A DNA stretch of 10,062 bases from Gammaproteobacteria bacterium (GTDB taxonomy: Bacteria > Pseudomonadota > Gammaproteobacteria > Thiohalobacterales > Thiohalobacteraceae). The stretch's first letter is position 1. Every line of letters starts with the position of its first letter. The stretch lies in NCBI GenBank assembly GCA_016214925.1, contig JACRMO010000247.1:1-10062 (forward strand), in the 5' to 3' direction. The notes below the pieces were generated by a model. It saw only the letters and a program-made list of their open reading frames with translations. It had not been told where the DNA came from and searched no databases. Of the stretch, positions 1 through 7,327 are shown piece by piece. The translations under genes were made by a program, and so were the position numbers.

Positions 1-2
1 GT

Positions 3-503
3 GATGCCGCCGATGGCAACCAAGGGCAGGGCGAGTGCGCGGCGTGCCGCATGCAGCAACGCAGGCGTCGCGGCACGCGCATCCGGCTTGGTCAGCGAGG
101 GAAAAAAGCGGCCGAAGGCGACATAATCCGCGCCCGCGTCCGCCGCGGCTTGCGCGCGCGTCAACTGGTTGTAACACGATACGCCGATCATGGCCGTGGC
201 ACCGAGCCGCGCGCGCGCCGCGTGCAGATCCAGATCGTCGCGGCCGAGATGCACGCCGGACGCGCCGACCGCGGCGGCGAGTTCGACATCATCGTTGACG
301 ATCAACAGCGCAGTGTGGCGCCGGCAGAGTTCGACCAAAGCGGCCGCTTCTTCACGCCGTCGCGCCACATCGCGACTCTTGTCGCGGTATTGAATGACAC
401 GCGCACCACCACGCAACGCGGCGGCGACCGCCGGGATCAGCGCGGAGCCCGGGGTGAGTTGACTGTCGGTGATGGCGTAGAGGCCGTGCAGCGCATGCAT
501 CAT
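3..503 (-). CDS. thiE: Thiamine-phosphate synthase ThiE (3' end outside window)
   Basis: The product joins HMP-pyrophosphate to the thiazole phosphate to give thiamine phosphate, in the cytoplasm. I read 167 codons from the ATG at 503 to the left edge without a stop; the usual protein is about 205-215 residues, so roughly 40 C-terminal residues are missing. Visible family motifs, in order: YAITD (9-13), IQYRDK (37-42, the pyrophosphate-binding strand), IVNDD (68-72), GVHLGRDDL (83-91, metal-binding Asp), IGVSCYN (106-112), DYVAFGRFFPSLTK (126-139) and VAIGGI (162-167). Together these outline the TIM-barrel active site. A second ATG follows directly at 500. No clear Shine-Dalgarno sequence is visible, so the start is approximate. 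It lies downstream of thiD on the same strand but is separated from it by repeat-like DNA. The identification is firm. Confidence 0.93.
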   Translation of the reverse strand, partial: MMHALHGLYAITDSQLTPGSALIPAVAAALRGGARVIQYRDKSRDVARRREEAAALVELCRRHTALLIVNDDVELAAAVGASGVHLGRDDLDLHAARARLGATAMIGVSCYNQLTRAQAAADAGADYVAFGRFFPSLTKPDARAATPALLHAARRALALPLVAIGGI

Positions 504-530
504 AGGTGGTAGCGGAAATGGGGAATGGGG

Positions 531-651
531 GCGGAAAAAGGGTTCAGAGTCGAACGGCGTTTACTCAAGCCGGATGTCGTCGATGTAGGATGGGTTAGCG
601 ATTTTTGCGTAACCCATCAACCATTGCGGAAAAAATGGGGTCAGAGCCGAA
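531..651 (+). repeat. Pair of ~25-bp direct repeats in the thiD-thiE gap
   Basis: Positions 531-554 and 626-651 are near-identical. Both begin GCGGAAAAA and end in a CAGAGYCGAA motif; the second copy has two extra bases. They flank about 71 bp that contains a small palindrome. From memory, the GGGGTCAGAGYCGAA motif recurs near IS200-like (REP-associated) transposases in gammaproteobacteria. That is recollection and was not tested here. Confidence 0.6.
584..618 (+). repeat. TGTAGG-type small palindrome
   Basis: The sequence TGTAGGATGGGTTAGCG is followed by the reverse arm CGTAACCCATC. The arms GATGGGTTA (589-597) and TAACCCATC (610-618) are perfect 9-bp inverted repeats. This is the form of a common intergenic repeat type in gammaproteobacteria (inference). 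There is no T-run after it on either strand, so a terminator is not supported. Confidence 0.6.
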
Positions 652-709
652 TTAGTCACTGTCGCGGTAACGGCTGACCATGGGTGTTTGAATTCGGATC
701 TGCCCCCAT
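635..709. repeat. Inverted-repeat element (possible MITE or RAYT-end remnant)
   Basis: Positions 635-653 and 691-709 are inverted copies of each other with 17 of 19 bases matching. The arms start ATGGGG and end CCGAATT. The 37-bp centre is itself loosely palindromic, running from GTCA to TGAC. No transposase is encoded here. The element ends about 45 bp from the thiD stop, so it lies just downstream of thiD. Confidence 0.55.
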
Positions 710-755
710 GTTTTTGGAAACGCCTAAGCAAATACCGTTCATCTCCGCCCATTTT

Positions 756-1571
756 TCATCCCTCATCCTCATCTTCCGCGCGTGCCCAGAACAGGCGGTT
801 CGGCAGCGGCTGGCCCATGCCCAGGCGAACAGCATGCACCAGGGTTTCCCAGGTATAGGCTTGGGCCTCATGCACGGCGGAAAACGGTTCCAGGCCCTGC
901 GCGAGCAGACCGGCGATACTGGCGGCGAGCGTACAGCCGGAGCCGTGAAAACTGCCGGGCAAACGTTCCCAGCTGAAGCTTTCCAGCAGGCGGTGATTGC
1001 CATACAGTGTGTTGGTCACGTTCGAGGTGTTTTCATGCGTGCCGGTGATGAGCACGAATTCGCAGCCCTTTTCCAGCAGCGCCATGGCGCAGGCGTCGAG
1101 GTTGTCGGCGGCGGGCGCGAGGATGCGCGCTTCCAAGCTGTTGGGTGTGAGCACCGTGACATGCGGCAACAGCAGGCTGTCGATGGCTTCGAGTACATCG
1201 TCCTCGGCAAGCTGAGTACCGTTGCCGGTGGCGACCACCGGGTCGAGCACGACGGGGATGTCGGGATAATCCTGCAAGACGCCGCAGATCGCCTCGACGG
1301 CTTCGGCGCTGCCGAGCATGCCGATCTTGATGGCGGCCACCGGCATGTCTTCGAGGACCGCGCGCGCCTGTTCCATGATCAGCGTGCCGTCCAGCGGCGC
1401 GTAGCTGTGGACGTCCTGGGTATCCTGCACGGTGATGGCGGTGATGACCGGCGCGCAGTGGCAGCCATGGATGACCAGAGACTCGATATCGGATTGGATG
1501 CCGGCGCCGCCGCTGGGATCGTTGCCGGATAGCACGAGCACTACGGGGATGTTGCTGGCCGAGTCGTTCAT
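756..1571 (-). CDS. thiD: Hydroxymethylpyrimidine/phosphomethylpyrimidine kinase ThiD
   Basis: The product phosphorylates HMP and then HMP-phosphate with ATP, giving the pyrimidine half of thiamine. It is a ribokinase-fold cytoplasmic enzyme. The 271-residue reading has these motifs: LSGNDPSGGAGIQSD (14-28; the family usually has GSDSSGGAGIQAD), KIGMLGS (82-88), VVLDPVVATGNG (107-118), LTPNSLEA (141-148), VLITGTH (173-179) and GSGCTLAASIA (210-220). The last holds the anion-hole Gly-x-Gly-Cys of the kinase active site. I prefer the ATG at 1571 to the longer in-frame ATG at 1622. It places the conserved IPVVL strand 7 residues from the start, as usual. A promoter-like GTCACA-N18-TACAAT also lies between the two starts. 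thiE follows on the same strand 252 bp downstream. Confidence 0.93.
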   Translation of the reverse strand: MNDSASNIPVVLVLSGNDPSGGAGIQSDIESLVIHGCHCAPVITAITVQDTQDVHSYAPLDGTLIMEQARAVLEDMPVAAIKIGMLGSAEAVEAICGVLQDYPDIPVVLDPVVATGNGTQLAEDDVLEAIDSLLLPHVTVLTPNSLEARILAPAADNLDACAMALLEKGCEFVLITGTHENTSNVTNTLYGNHRLLESFSWERLPGSFHGSGCTLAASIAGLLAQGLEPFSAVHEAQAYTWETLVHAVRLGMGQPLPNRLFWARAEDEDEG

Positions 1572-1612
1572 GAGGCGGTGTCCCAGTTCATATGCGGCGG
1601 TGTTTCCAAGGG

Positions 1613-1642
1613 ATTGTAGCATTCCGCTTGCCGTAGTGTGAC
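1613..1642 (-). promoter_or_regulatory. Probable thiD promoter
   Basis: On the minus strand GTCACA (1642-1637; 4 of 6 matches to TTGACA) is followed after 18 bp by TACAAT (1618-1613; 5 of 6 to TATAAT). Transcription would begin near 1606, giving a leader of about 35 nt to the ATG at 1571. No TPP riboswitch could fit in that leader, and I saw none. Confidence 0.45.
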
Positions 1643-1728
1643 GCGGGCGGAGCGGCGGCCGGCACGCTTGGGCTATGATAGTTTCGGCCCCGATTTCCCT
1701 GGCGAGGATTCCCGGACCCCGATTCCCG

Positions 1729-1734
1729 TATAAT
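1729..1734 (+). promoter_or_regulatory. Probable -10 box for the gspG-N operon
   Basis: A perfect TATAAT lies 30 bp before the preferred gspG ATG, in the divergent thiD/gspG intergenic region. No good TTGACA-like box sits 16-18 bp upstream, so the promoter may be weak or activator-dependent. Its position inside the longer possible gspG frame (from 1675) argues against that longer start. Confidence 0.45.
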
Positions 1735-1764
1735 CTTCACTTTACTCATCATGGAATGAAACGC

Positions 1765-2199
1765 ATGCACAGCATCACGCAAGTCAAACATAAGACCGCT
1801 GGTTTCACCCTCATCGAGGTGATGGTGGTCGTGGTCATCCTCGGCATCCTCGCGGCGATTGTCGTGCCGCGCATCATGGATCGTCCGGACGAGGCGCGTA
1901 AGGTCAAGGCGCAGCAGGATGTCCGTTCCCTGGAGGCCGCGTTGAATCTCTACCGCCTCGACAACTACGACTATCCGACCACCGATCAAGGCTTGGATGC
2001 GCTGGTGCAACGGCCGGCCGCGCCGGAACCGCCGCATTGGAAGGAGGGCGGTTATATCGATCGTCTGCCGCAGGATCCCTGGACGCATCCCTATCAGTTC
2101 CTCAATCCGGGCACGCACGGCGCCATCGACATCTATTCCATAGGACCCGACGGCCAGCCCGGCACCGATGACGATATTGGCAACTGGTCGTTGCAGTAG
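1765..2199 (+). CDS. gspG: Type II secretion major pseudopilin GspG
   Basis: This is the main subunit of the periplasmic pseudopilus, which drives folded exoproteins through the outer-membrane secretin. The 144-residue preprotein has a short charged leader ending in KHKTAG, then the prepilin-peptidase site and methylated Phe: G13^FTLIEVMVVVVILGILAAIVVP. Glu at +5 is present. The C-terminal half has the GspG-specific pattern: TTDQGLDAL, the LPQDPWTHPYQFLNPG stretch, and IGPDGQPGTDDDIGNW, the calcium-binding loop region. A GGA at 1753-1755 sits 9 bp before the ATG at 1765; an ATG at 1756 is a possible alternative. It is the first gene of gspG-N. GspC, D, E and F do not precede it as they do in classic operons; thiD is there instead. 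Confidence 0.96.
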   Translation: MHSITQVKHKTAGFTLIEVMVVVVILGILAAIVVPRIMDRPDEARKVKAQQDVRSLEAALNLYRLDNYDYPTTDQGLDALVQRPAAPEPPHWKEGGYIDRLPQDPWTHPYQFLNPGTHGAIDIYSIGPDGQPGTDDDIGNWSLQ

Positions 2200-2206
2200 G
2201 CAGCGT

Positions 2207-2782
2207 ATGCCGGCACACCCTCCGCGACGCCCTCTGCGCCCCCTCTGTATTGGCGCGGGGTTCACTCTGCTGGAGATGCTGGTGGTGGTGGTCATCATCG
2301 GCATCGTGCTGACCTTCTCGGTGTTGTCGCTCGGCGGTGACCGTCGCGGCGAGGAGCTCGGCCGCGAGGCGCGCCAGTTCACCGAGTTGCTGCGACTGGC
2401 GGCAGAGCAGACGGTGATGCGCGGCGAGGAATGGGGCGTGCAGATCAGTACCGATTCCTACCGCTTTCTGGTGTATACCGACAAAGGTTGGGCGGTGCAG
2501 GAAGACGATGACTTGTTCCGGACGCGCACCCTCACCGAGGGCACGCAACTGGACGTCGAACTGGAGGGGCGCGAGGTTGTACTCGGTGCCAATCTGGACA
2601 CGGATAGCGAGGACGCGGCGGACAAGAACGACGCCGACAAGCTCAAGCCGACGCTGTTCATTCTGTCCAGCGGCGAGATCAGCCCCTTCGTCGCGCGCTT
2701 TGCCGCCAAGGAAACCGAACAGCGCTTCGAGGTGAAGGCCGATGCGCGTGGCGACCTCACCGTGGAAACGCCCGAACACTGA
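2207..2782 (+). CDS. gspH: Type II secretion minor pseudopilin GspH
   Basis: This is a minor pseudopilin of the type II secretion pseudopilus. The 191-residue reading has an 18-residue basic leader (MPAHPPRRPLRPLCIGAG), then the cleavage site and helix GAG^FTLLEMLVVVVIIGIVLTF with Glu at +5. The C-terminal domain shows the GspH hallmark SSGEISPFVARF near residues 150-161. I prefer the ATG at 2207: an AGG at 2198-2200 lies 6 bp upstream. The longer ATG at 2168 would overlap gspG by 32 bp. An acidic insert (DTDSEDAADKNDADK) sits in the middle of the globular domain and may be a loop. gspI follows after 34 bp. Confidence 0.93.
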   Translation: MPAHPPRRPLRPLCIGAGFTLLEMLVVVVIIGIVLTFSVLSLGGDRRGEELGREARQFTELLRLAAEQTVMRGEEWGVQISTDSYRFLVYTDKGWAVQEDDDLFRTRTLTEGTQLDVELEGREVVLGANLDTDSEDAADKNDADKLKPTLFILSSGEISPFVARFAAKETEQRFEVKADARGDLTVETPEH

Positions 2783-2810
2783 CCGCAACACTGATCGGAA
2801 CACACACTGG
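2773..2810 (+). repeat. Short tandem repeat at the gspH/gspI junction
   Basis: About three degenerate 11-15 bp units of the form CGNAACACTGAY occur here. The gspH stop codon is inside the first unit. The array fills most of the short gap before gspI. Confidence 0.5.
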
Positions 2811-2816
2811 ACTCTG

Positions 2817-3206
2817 ATGCGCGCGCGATATTCCACGGATCGTTCCACCGGCTTCACCCTTCTGGAAGTGCTGGTCGCACTCGCGGTGCTGGCGCTGGCG
2901 TTGGCCGCGACGGTCAGCGCCGCCGCGGCCTATGTCGGCAATCAATCCTATTTGCAGAAACGCACTCTCGCGCATTGGGTCGCGCGCAACGTGCTCACCG
3001 AATTACAGCTGGAAACGCCCTGGCCCGGCACCGGCGAACGCAGCGACAGCGCGCGCATGGCGGATCTCGACTGGACATGGAAGGCGACCATCGACGAAAC
3101 GCCCGAGAAGGATATGCGCCGCGTCACCCTCAAAGTCTGGCTGGGCGAGGATGACAAACGCGAAGCGCTGGCCAGCTTGGACGGCTTCCTGGAGAAGCGC
3201 GAATGA
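2817..3206 (+). CDS. gspI: Type II secretion minor pseudopilin GspI
   Basis: GspI starts the pseudopilus tip complex with GspJ and GspK. The 129-residue reading has a short basic leader ending RSTG, then G^FTLLEVLVALAVLALALAA with Glu at +5. The family signature for GspI, an alanine/histidine-rich helix reading LAHWVARNVLTELQL, follows at about residues 52-66. Length is typical (120-130). I chose the ATG at 2817 over the ORF start at 2742: it has a GGA 5 bp upstream and gives a normal leader. The stop overlaps the gspJ start in ATGA (3203-3206). Confidence 0.94.
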   Translation: MRARYSTDRSTGFTLLEVLVALAVLALALAATVSAAAAYVGNQSYLQKRTLAHWVARNVLTELQLETPWPGTGERSDSARMADLDWTWKATIDETPEKDMRRVTLKVWLGEDDKREALASLDGFLEKRE

Positions 3207-3847
3207 ACCCGGTACATATGCCAGCACAGATGAAGCGCGCGCGCGGTTTTACGCTGATCGAGTTGCTGATCGCGCTGGCGGTGTTCGCGGTGCTGGCGAT
3301 GCTTGCCTACGGCGGTCTCAACACCGTGCTCAACACCCGCGCCTTGACCGATCAGAAGGCCGATGCCCTGCGCGAACTGCAACTGGCCTATCGCAGTGTC
3401 GAACGCGATATCGATCAATGGGTGCCGCGCGAGATCCGCGACGAATTCGGCACGGTGCGCCCGGCGCTCACGGCCGGCAGCGAACTCGGCGCGGCCCTGG
3501 AACTGACCCGTGGCGGCTGGCGCAATCCGGCGGAACAGCCGCGCAGCACGCTGCAACGGGTCGCGTATTCCGTGCAGGACAATGCATTGGTGCGTCTTAC
3601 GTGGTTAAGTCTGGATCGCGCGCCCGATGCGCAGCCCGTGGAGCAGACACTGCTCACGGGTGTGAGCGAACTGCGCTTGCGTTTTCTCGATGCCGCGAAT
3701 GTCTGGCAGGAGCGTTGGCCGCCGACGGACACGCCCGCGGCCGGCGCAGTGCCGGGGGCGGCACCGCCAACACCGCGCGCAGTGGAATGGGTGCTGGTGA
3801 CCGAGCATTGGGGAGAGCTGCGGTGGCTGTTTCGTCTGCCGGGATGA
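3203..3847 (+). CDS. gspJ: Type II secretion minor pseudopilin GspJ
   Basis: GspJ is the minor pseudopilin that binds GspI and GspK in the tip complex. The 214-residue reading has a 15-residue leader ending MKRARG, then G^FTLIELLIALAVFAVLAMLAYGGL. Family features: VERDIDQWVPREIRDEFG, a GGWRNP segment, LQRVAYSV, and the C-terminal pattern ending WGELRWLFRLPG. A proline/alanine-rich stretch (about residues 173-190) is probably a flexible loop. GGAGAA at 3191-3196 lies 6 bp before the ATG at 3203, supporting this start over Met6 or Met10. It overlaps gspI by 4 bases and gspK by 4 bases (ATGA at 3844), so translation is likely coupled. Confidence 0.94.
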   Translation: MNPVHMPAQMKRARGFTLIELLIALAVFAVLAMLAYGGLNTVLNTRALTDQKADALRELQLAYRSVERDIDQWVPREIRDEFGTVRPALTAGSELGAALELTRGGWRNPAEQPRSTLQRVAYSVQDNALVRLTWLSLDRAPDAQPVEQTLLTGVSELRLRFLDAANVWQERWPPTDTPAAGAVPGAAPPTPRAVEWVLVTEHWGELRWLFRLPG

Positions 3848-4791
3848 GTGCCGCGCGCGCCCAACGCGGCGTCGCCTTGGTCACCGCGCTGCTGGTAGTG
3901 GCGCTGGCGACGGTGGCCGCGGTGGCAATGGCCTCGCGCCAGCAGTTGGATGTGCGCCGCACCGCCAATTTGCTGCAAGGCGATCAGGCCTATGTCTATG
4001 CGCAGGCGATTGAGGATTGGGCGCGCGTGGTGCTCAAGCGCGATGCCGCGGACAATCAGATCGACAAGCTCGACGATGACTGGGCGCAGCGCCTGTCGCC
4101 CATTACGGTGCCGGGCGGCCAGGTCGATGGATTCATCATCGACCTGCAGGGGCGCTTCAATCTCAATAATCTGGTGAATTCGGACGGGCAGAAGAGCGAG
4201 TCCGATTTCAACTATTTTCAGAACCTGTTGCGGACGTTGGAACTCAATGATCAACTGGCTGCGGCCGTCGTCGATTGGATCGATGCCGATTTCGATACGC
4301 GTTTCGAGGACGGTGAAGGCGCCGAGGATGATTTTTATCTGTCCGTCGAGGTGCCGTATCGCGCCGCCAATCGGCAGTTCCAGAGCATCAGCGAACTGCG
4401 TCTGGTGAAAGGCTTCGATGCCGCGGTCTGGAATAAACTGGCGCCCTATGTGTGCGCGTTGCCGGGCGCGCGCACGGCCTTGAACGTCAACACTGCCGCC
4501 GCGCCGTTGTTGCAGGCCTTGTCGGAAAGTCTCACCCAGCGGGACGCCGAGCAGTTGGTGGAAGAACGCGGCACGGAGGGTTTCGAGAGCGTCGACGCAT
4601 TTGTGCAAAGCGAAGTGTTCGCGGGCCGGCCACTCACTGAGGAGCAGAAAGGCAATCTGGCCGTCGCCAGTCAGTTTTTCCTGGCGCGTTCCGAGGTCAG
4701 CGTCGGCAGCGCGCGGGCGCGAGTGTTCAGTGTGTTGCAACGCGGCAGCAACGGCGCGCTGACCCTGGCGCGCACTCAAGGAACTTGGTAG
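3844..4791 (+). CDS. gspK: Type II secretion minor pseudopilin GspK
   Basis: GspK is the large minor pseudopilin that caps the pseudopilus. The 315-residue reading has leader MSAARAQRG followed by ^VALVTALLVVALATVAAVAMA. The usual Glu at +5 is absent, as is normal for GspK. Family motifs: FNLNNLV (105-111), DWIDADFDTRFEDGEGAED (144-162, the insert with acidic, possible calcium-binding residues), PYRAANRQF (171-179), SELRLVKGF (183-191) and NVNTAAAPLLQAL (214-226). The start is fixed by an ATGA overlap with gspJ. The same frame is open back to 2932, but that upstream part overlaps gspI and gspJ and is not real. A 13-bp tandem repeat begins at the stop codon. Confidence 0.95.
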   Translation: MSAARAQRGVALVTALLVVALATVAAVAMASRQQLDVRRTANLLQGDQAYVYAQAIEDWARVVLKRDAADNQIDKLDDDWAQRLSPITVPGGQVDGFIIDLQGRFNLNNLVNSDGQKSESDFNYFQNLLRTLELNDQLAAAVVDWIDADFDTRFEDGEGAEDDFYLSVEVPYRAANRQFQSISELRLVKGFDAAVWNKLAPYVCALPGARTALNVNTAAAPLLQALSESLTQRDAEQLVEERGTEGFESVDAFVQSEVFAGRPLTEEQKGNLAVASQFFLARSEVSVGSARARVFSVLQRGSNGALTLARTQGTW

Positions 4792-4821
4792 GGGTACTTG
4801 GTAAGGACACCTGGTAGCCAA
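4783..4821 (+). repeat. 13-bp tandem repeat across the gspK stop
   Basis: Three units with a 13-bp period begin ACTTGGTA, ACTTGGTA and ACCTGGTA at 4783, 4796 and 4809. The gspK TAG is in the first unit. The array takes up about a third of the 80-bp gspK-gspL gap, the only sizeable gap in the operon. Confidence 0.6.
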
Positions 4822-4871
4822 TCCGTGGCGGTTGCGGTAAGGTCAGCCGAATTTCGAATCGATGAGTCGCT

Positions 4872-6086
4872 ATGCGTGAAACCCTATTAATCCGCCTGAC
4901 CGAGCCGTGTACGGACGCGGCGGACAGCGTGTGTCTGGGCGAAGCCGGTAAACCGCTCGCCGGCAGTCGACGCGGCACCTTGGCCGAGGCCGCCGAGCAG
5001 GCGGCCGGACGGCGCGTGGTGGTACTGGTGCCGGGCAGTGAGGTGTTGTTGACCCGCGTGGCGGTGCCGACGACCAACCGCCAGCGCGCGCGCAAGGCGA
5101 TCCCGTTCGCCTTGGAAGATCTGCTGGCCGAGGATATCGACGGACTGCATTTCGCGCTCGGCCCTCGCGATGCCGAGGGGCAGTGGCCGGTGGCGGTGGT
5201 CGCGCGGACGCGCATGGACGAATGGTTGCGGGAACTGCATGCGGTGGGGATTCTGCCGGATCGCGTGTTGCCCGAGGCGCTTGCGCTGCCGCTGACATCG
5301 GGCAGTGGCGGCCTGTTGCTGGAGACGGACGGCGCGCTGTTGCGCGATCAACCCTGGTCGGCGCAGGTGCTCGCCGCCGAGACCTTGCCCGCCGTGATGG
5401 AGTTATTGGTATCGCGCAACGAGGCCGGGATCGATCTGCACGTCTGGCTTTGCGGCGGCGAGTTGCCGGTGTGGCTGGAGCGGGTCTCGGCCAAGGTCGA
5501 GCCGTGTACCGACGGTGCCCTGCGCGTGTTCGCGACCGGCCTCGCGCAGGCCGAGGAACTCGATCTGTTGCAGGGACCGTATAGCCGCAAGGAACAATAC
5601 GGGCGTTTGTTGCGGCCGTGGCGCGCCGCCGCCGCGCTGTTGCTGGTCGGCGTGGTGGTCTCGGCGATTCAGCTCGGCTTGCGCTATCGCGATCTGCAAA
5701 GCGAATCGGCCGCGCTCGCCACGCAGATCGAAGCCGTCTATAAGCAGGCCTTCCCTGGCGGACGCATCGTCAATCCGCGCGCGCAGATGGAACAGCAGCT
5801 CAACAGTCTGCGGCGTCAGCAAGGCGGCGTGGGTAATGACTTCCTCGGGCTGGTCGCGCAACTGGGCGGTGTGTTCGCCGCCACGCCGGGTATCGAATTG
5901 ACCGGCGCGAATTTCCGCGACGGTTATCTCGATGTGGAACTGACCGCCGGCGATGTGCAGGTGCTCGACAGTCTCAAACAGAAGATCACCGCCAAGGGCG
6001 GTTTGAGTGTGGACATCCAATCGGCAACCACCGGTGCCGATCAGCGGGTGCAGGGACGTTTGCGGATACAGGGGGCGGCCTCGTGA
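4872..6086 (+). CDS. gspL: Type II secretion inner-membrane protein GspL
   Basis: GspL is the bitopic inner-membrane platform protein that recruits the ATPase GspE through its cytoplasmic domain and pairs with GspM. The 404-residue reading fits the family length. Residues 1-245 are the actin-like cytoplasmic domain, with VVVLVPGSEVLLTRVAVP (49-66) and RKAIPFALEDLLAEDID (74-90). The DLLQGPYSRKEQYGRLLRPWR segment (231-251) is the typical lead-in to the membrane helix (about 251-270). A ferredoxin-like periplasmic domain follows (about 325-404). The Shine-Dalgarno sequence is weak. Its TGA overlaps the GTG start of gspM. It is 80 bp from gspK, so an internal promoter is possible, but I do not see a clear one. 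Confidence 0.94.
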   Translation: MRETLLIRLTEPCTDAADSVCLGEAGKPLAGSRRGTLAEAAEQAAGRRVVVLVPGSEVLLTRVAVPTTNRQRARKAIPFALEDLLAEDIDGLHFALGPRDAEGQWPVAVVARTRMDEWLRELHAVGILPDRVLPEALALPLTSGSGGLLLETDGALLRDQPWSAQVLAAETLPAVMELLVSRNEAGIDLHVWLCGGELPVWLERVSAKVEPCTDGALRVFATGLAQAEELDLLQGPYSRKEQYGRLLRPWRAAAALLLVGVVVSAIQLGLRYRDLQSESAALATQIEAVYKQAFPGGRIVNPRAQMEQQLNSLRRQQGGVGNDFLGLVAQLGGVFAATPGIELTGANFRDGYLDVELTAGDVQVLDSLKQKITAKGGLSVDIQSATTGADQRVQGRLRIQGAAS

Positions 6087-6574
6087 AAGAATGGTGGTCC
6101 GCACTGGGCACACGCGAGCGTCTGATGCTGGGCGGCGGCGCTCTGTTGTTGGTGCCGCTGCTGTTGTGGGCGCTGGCGTGGCAACCGCTGGCCAGCGGCG
6201 CGCATCAATTGGAAACGGAAGTCGCCGCGCAGCGCGAGGCCCTGCAATGGATGCGCAGCGCCGCGGCCGAGCTCCAGCAGTTGCGCGGCAGTGGCGCGCA
6301 GGTGAGCGCGGGTATGGGCGGGCGTTCACTGCTGGCGGTGGTCGACCAGTCCGCGCGCGCGGCCGGTTTGGGTAACGGGCTCAAGCGCATCGAGCCGGAC
6401 AGCGCGACGGCGGTGCGGGTGCGTCTGGAAGGCGTGGCCTTCGATGCCGTGGTGACGTGGCTGGATGAGCTGTCCCGGCAATTCGGTGTGCTCGCCACGC
6501 TGGTGACCGTCGAACGCGCGGTAGGTAGTGCTCAGGTGAATGTACGCTTGACCCTGCAATCGCCCGAATCATGA
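6083..6574 (+). CDS. gspM: Type II secretion inner-membrane protein GspM
   Basis: GspM is a small bitopic protein that stabilises GspL and links it to the pseudopilus platform. The 163-residue reading has a short cytoplasmic N-terminus (KEWWSALGTRERLML, the usual family opening), a membrane helix at about 15-34, a coiled-coil-like stretch rich in Glu, Gln and Leu (about 41-70), and a small periplasmic domain ending VNVRLTLQSPES. The start is GTG at 6083, overlapping the gspL stop as GTGA, with GGGGG 7 bp upstream. Its own stop overlaps gspN in ATGA. Confidence 0.92.
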   Translation: MKEWWSALGTRERLMLGGGALLLVPLLLWALAWQPLASGAHQLETEVAAQREALQWMRSAAAELQQLRGSGAQVSAGMGGRSLLAVVDQSARAAGLGNGLKRIEPDSATAVRVRLEGVAFDAVVTWLDELSRQFGVLATLVTVERAVGSAQVNVRLTLQSPES

Positions 6575-7326
6575 AACAGGCGACGATCCGTTGGGCGGTC
6601 GTCTCCGCCATCCTGTTCCTATTCTTTCTGCTGCTGACCTTGCCGGCCCGACATGTGTGGGGCTGGTTGGGTGGCGGGCAGCTTGCAGTGCAGGACATCG
6701 ACGGCTCGCTCTGGCATGGCCGCGTTGCGCAGCTGTCTCATCCCGCATTCCCGGTCGGTCCGCTGGTGTGGCAGTTGCGGCCGCAGGCTCTGCTGCTTGG
6801 CCGGTTGGAATATCAGGTGTTCGTGCAGAGCGGCAAGGGCGGGGGTGAATTGCGCGTCGGGCGCGGGTTGTTCGCGGACACCTCCGTGACGGCGGCGCAT
6901 CTGACACTGCCGGCCGCGGATCTCGCCCAGCGTCTGCGTGTGAATCTGGTAACGTTGGCCGGCGATTTTCAGATCGATATCGATGAACTGCGTTTGTCCG
7001 CGGGCGGGATCAGTGCGCTGCAAGGCATGTTGGTTTGGCGTGACGCACAGGTCGTGCAGCCCAGCCCGATGGCGTTGGGGCAGCTGCAAATGCAGTTGAG
7101 TCTGCGCGAAGGCCAGGTCGTCGGCACACTGAGCGATCAAGGCAATAAGGGCGGTCCGCTGGAGTTGGGTGGCGAGTTGCTGATCGGTACGGATCGGCAC
7201 TATCAGCTCAATGCCCTGCTCAAGCCGCGCGCCACTGCCGATGCGCCCTTGCGCGAGGCGTTGGGCCTGCTCGGTGCGCCCGATGCGCAGGGGCGCTACC
7301 GGTTGCAGTATTCGGGAAACATGTAG
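6571..7326 (+). CDS. gspN: Type II secretion protein GspN
   Basis: GspN is an accessory inner-membrane protein found in some type II systems; its exact role is not settled. The 251-residue reading has an N-terminal membrane helix (about 8-25, VVSAILFLFFLLLTLPA) and a periplasmic part with family features: DIDGSLWHGRVAQL (44-57), a WQLRP segment near residue 68, LLLGRLEYQVFV (73-84), and a C-terminus ending GLLGAPDAQGRYRLQYSGNM. Length agrees with the family (about 250). The ATGA overlap with gspM sets the start. It is the last gsp gene; a palindromic repeat element begins 1 bp after its stop. Confidence 0.9.
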   Translation: MKQATIRWAVVSAILFLFFLLLTLPARHVWGWLGGGQLAVQDIDGSLWHGRVAQLSHPAFPVGPLVWQLRPQALLLGRLEYQVFVQSGKGGGELRVGRGLFADTSVTAAHLTLPAADLAQRLRVNLVTLAGDFQIDIDELRLSAGGISALQGMLVWRDAQVVQPSPMALGQLQMQLSLREGQVVGTLSDQGNKGGPLELGGELLIGTDRHYQLNALLKPRATADAPLREALGLLGAPDAQGRYRLQYSGNM

Positions 7327-7327
7327 T

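Noticed and set aside
684..1532. 282-codon open frame on the plus strand
   Set aside because: It is antisense to thiD, whose family motifs are clear. High-GC coding DNA commonly leaves such open frames.
2102..2857. 251-codon minus-strand frame over gspH
   Set aside because: It is a shadow of gspG, gspH and gspI. It has low-complexity His/Arg/Glu composition and no recognisable motif.
2932..3843. Upstream open extension of the gspK frame (304 codons)
   Set aside because: It overlaps gspI and gspJ, which have firm motifs and starts. GspK normally starts at the short leader MSAARAQRG.
3415..4821. 468-codon minus-strand frame
   Set aside because: It is antisense to gspJ and gspK with no family signature. 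It is a codon-bias shadow.
5403..6329. 308-codon minus-strand frame
   Set aside because: It is antisense to gspL and gspM, is Arg/Ala-rich, and shows no motif.
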